NCBI GenBank assembly: GCA_021156265.1
Contig: JAJNBR010000153.1
Coordinates: 1-6,901 of the forward strand
Direction of reading: 5' to 3'
Length of the DNA: 6,901 bases
From: Flavipsychrobacter sp.
GTDB lineage: Bacteria; Bacteroidota; Bacteroidia; Chitinophagales; Chitinophagaceae
Shown here one piece after another: positions 4,870-6,901 of the stretch (its first letter is position 1; every line of letters begins with the position of its first letter). The notes under the pieces were generated by a model. The model did no database searches, had not been told where the DNA came from, and saw only the letters and a program-made list of their open reading frames with translations. The position numbers and the translations under genes are program-made.

Positions 4870-6901
4870 TTACATATACTTGCCTGTATAGCTTTCTTTT
4901 ATACTCTTCAGTCCTTCTGGTTCACCTTCGTAGAGCAGGTATCCGCCATTTACACCCCCTTCAGGACCGAGATCTATCACCCAGTCGGCGCTTTTGATGA
5001 CGTCAGTATTATGCTCTATCACGATGATGGAGTGCCCGTTCTCGATAAGCGCGTCAAAAGAAGCCAATAGTTTTTTGATATCGTGGAAGTGTAGTCCCGT
5101 TGTCGGTTCATCGAAAATGAACAACACTTTGTCTTTACCTGCACCTTTACCCAGGAACGATGCGAGCTTTACACGCTGTGCCTCACCGCCACTCAGAGTG
5201 TCACTGCTTTGGCCCAGCTTCACGTAGCCAAGGCCTACATCAGTAAGCGGTTGCAGCGCTTTAGCCAGTTTCTTTTCGTCTTTGAAGAATTCAATGGCCT
5301 CATCCACGCTCAGCTCCAGTACCTGGAACACATTCTTACCACGGTAGGTTATTTCCAGCACTTCGTCTTTAAAGCGTTTGCCCTTGCAGCTTTCGCACAG
5401 CAGGTGTACGTCGGCAAGGAATTGCATTTCTACAATTACTTCACCTTCACCTTTGCAGGTATCGCAACGACCGCCGTCTGTATTGAACGAAAAATGCTTT
5501 TCAGCAAAGCCGCGCATTTTGGAAAGCGGTTGTTTGGTGAAGAGCTTCCTGATCTCATCCCATGCCTTGATATAAGTCACAGGATTACTCCTGCTTGATT
5601 TACCTATCGGGTTCTGGTCTACCATCTCAACGTGCGTGATGCGGTCCAGGTCACCGCTGAGCTGCCTGAAGTGCCCGGGCCTTTCCGTTCCTTCACCCAG
5701 GTGCTTTTGCAGCGCAGGGTAGAAGGTTTGTTTTACCAGCGTGGTCTTACCGCTACCACTCACACCCGTTACTACACATAGCAGGTTCAGCGGAAAATCT
5801 ACGTTCACATCTTTCAGGTTGTTCTGGCGGCATCCTTCTATGCGGATGGCTCCTTTCGGCCTGCGTTTGATCTTCGGTGCGTCTATCGTCAGCTGACCGC
5901 TGAGGTACTGGCCTGTCAGGCTACGCGGATTAGCTATGAGTTCCCTATATGCACCTGCGGCTACTACTTCACCACCCAGGTGACTGGCCAGAGGGCCCAT
6001 GTCTATGATATAGTCGGCCTCACGCATCATCATTTCATCGTGCTCTACCACCACCACGGTGTTGCCTAGATCACGCAGGTTTTTGAGTACGCTGATCAGC
6101 CGTTCCGTATCGCGCGAGTGAAGACCTATACTTGGCTCGTCTAATATGTATAAGGAATCGGTCAGGTTGCTGCCGAGGAACTTTGTTAGCTGTATACGCT
6201 GGCTCTCACCACCGCTGAGGGTGTTGGCCAGGCGACTTAGCGTTAAGTAGCCCAATCCTACATCCAGTAAGGTTTTCAGTCTTTGGTCTATTTCTATCTG
6301 TATGCGTTTGGCAATGGCAGCATCGTGTTCGTTCAGCTTCATACCCTTGAACCATTCGTACAGTTCATCAGCAGGTATGAACATCAGCTTGCCTATAGTT
6401 GTGCCGCTCACCTGCACATAGCTTGCCTCTTTGCGCAGGCGGGTGCCATTGCAGTTGGGGCAAACCGTGCGGCCGCGGTAGCGCGCCTGCATCACACGGT
6501 ATTGCACCTTGTACAGGTTTTCTTCCACCATCTTGAAGAAGTCGCGGATGCCGTTTACTTTTTTGTTGCCTTCCCAAAGGAACTGGTATTCCTCTTCGGT
6601 CAGATCTGCTATTGGCTTATGTACCGGGAAGTCGAATTTTGATGCCGCGCGAATAAACGCGCTTTGCCATTCGCTCATTTTCTCACCGCGCCAGCAGGCT
6701 ACTGCGCCTTCGTATACGCTCAATCGCCTGTCTGGTATTACCAGGTCTTCGTCTATACCCAACACTTGCCCAAAGCCTTCGCATTGCGGGCAGGCGCCAT
6801 AAGGATTGTTGAACGAGAACAGGTTGGGCGTTGGTTCTTCAAACTTCATCCCATCGGCCTCGAAGCGGTTGTTGAAGTTCACCATCTTTTTACCGTCGAG
6901 C
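4870..6901 (-). CDS. uvrA: Excinuclease ABC subunit UvrA, N-terminus beyond the window
   Basis: The C-terminal 676 residues of UvrA, the damage-sensing ATPase that loads UvrB in nucleotide excision repair. The reading frame is open to the right edge, so the first Walker A and UvrB-binding region are outside. Counting from the Met at 6885: LFSFNNPYGACPQCEGFG (22-39); CPNC (142-145); the first ATPase signature LSGGESQR (223-230), Walker B YILDEP (246-251) and switch His282; the second Walker A GVSGSGKTT (374-382); NPIGKSSRSNP (425-435); the C-terminal zinc finger CDTC/CESC (Cys474, 477, 497, 500); second signature LSGGEAQR (564-571), Walker B FIFDEP and His625. It ends normally at SIKESYTGKYM. 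The usual CxxC pair just before LFSFNNP is absent. It heads, in this view, the minus-strand run uvrA-lipoprotein-S51 peptidase. No SOS-type box can be assessed because the promoter is not included. Confidence 0.97.
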   Translation of the reverse strand, partial: LDGKKMVNFNNRFEADGMKFEEPTPNLFSFNNPYGACPQCEGFGQVLGIDEDLVIPDRRLSVYEGAVACWRGEKMSEWQSAFIRAASKFDFPVHKPIADLTEEEYQFLWEGNKKVNGIRDFFKMVEENLYKVQYRVMQARYRGRTVCPNCNGTRLRKEASYVQVSGTTIGKLMFIPADELYEWFKGMKLNEHDAAIAKRIQIEIDQRLKTLLDVGLGYLTLSRLANTLSGGESQRIQLTKFLGSNLTDSLYILDEPSIGLHSRDTERLISVLKNLRDLGNTVVVVEHDEMMMREADYIIDMGPLASHLGGEVVAAGAYRELIANPRSLTGQYLSGQLTIDAPKIKRRPKGAIRIEGCRQNNLKDVNVDFPLNLLCVVTGVSGSGKTTLVKQTFYPALQKHLGEGTERPGHFRQLSGDLDRITHVEMVDQNPIGKSSRSNPVTYIKAWDEIRKLFTKQPLSKMRGFAEKHFSFNTDGGRCDTCKGEGEVIVEMQFLADVHLLCESCKGKRFKDEVLEITYRGKNVFQVLELSVDEAIEFFKDEKKLAKALQPLTDVGLGYVKLGQSSDTLSGGEAQRVKLASFLGKGAGKDKVLFIFDEPTTGLHFHDIKKLLASFDALIENGHSIIVIEHNTDVIKSADWVIDLGPEGGVNGGYLLYEGEPEGLKSIKESYTGKYM

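Noticed and set aside
5209..5598. Open frames on the plus strand opposite uvrA
   Set aside because: They are shadows of conserved uvrA coding sequence with no domain signatures or promoter.

Overview
The window looks like an ordinary, gene-dense stretch of chromosome from a Bacteroidota bacterium, most likely near Chitinophagaceae. This rests on the protein signatures (an ECF sigma factor followed by a VPEGYF-motif protein, and a UvrA lacking its first CxxC pair) and on two intergenic matches to the Bacteroidota -7 box TAnnTTTG, at 875-882 and 2278-2285. The genus cannot be fixed from the sequence alone. I see no mobile element, CRISPR array, rRNA, tRNA or toxin-antitoxin cassette.

Layout. 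1-789 (minus): an ECF sigma factor and, 31 bp downstream, the start of a small regulatory-type protein that runs off the left edge. 790-890: a divergent intergenic region with a 7-bp-arm inverted repeat and the fmt promoter box. 891-1823 (plus): fmt, initiator tRNA formylation. 1803-2243 (minus): aroQ, type II dehydroquinase of the shikimate pathway, overlapping fmt tail-to-tail by 21 bp. 2244-2318: an AT-rich divergent region with a full plus-strand promoter and a 20-bp inverted repeat covering its -7 box. 2319-3690 (plus): a MarR-family regulator and, 10 bp later, XerD with a GTG start. 3694-6901 (minus): uvrA (5' end beyond the window), a small lipoprotein, and an S51-family peptidase, closely spaced and probably co-transcribed at least in part.

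Most of the genes are housekeeping: translation initiation, aromatic biosynthesis, chromosome dimer resolution and nucleotide excision repair. The regulatory points are the sigma factor with its possible partner protein, and the MarR gene whose promoter carries a good candidate autoregulatory operator that could also affect xerD and perhaps aroQ. I found no convincing previously undescribed system. The best leads are that MarR/XerD promoter, the uncharacterised sigma-factor partner, and the UvrA zinc-module variation.
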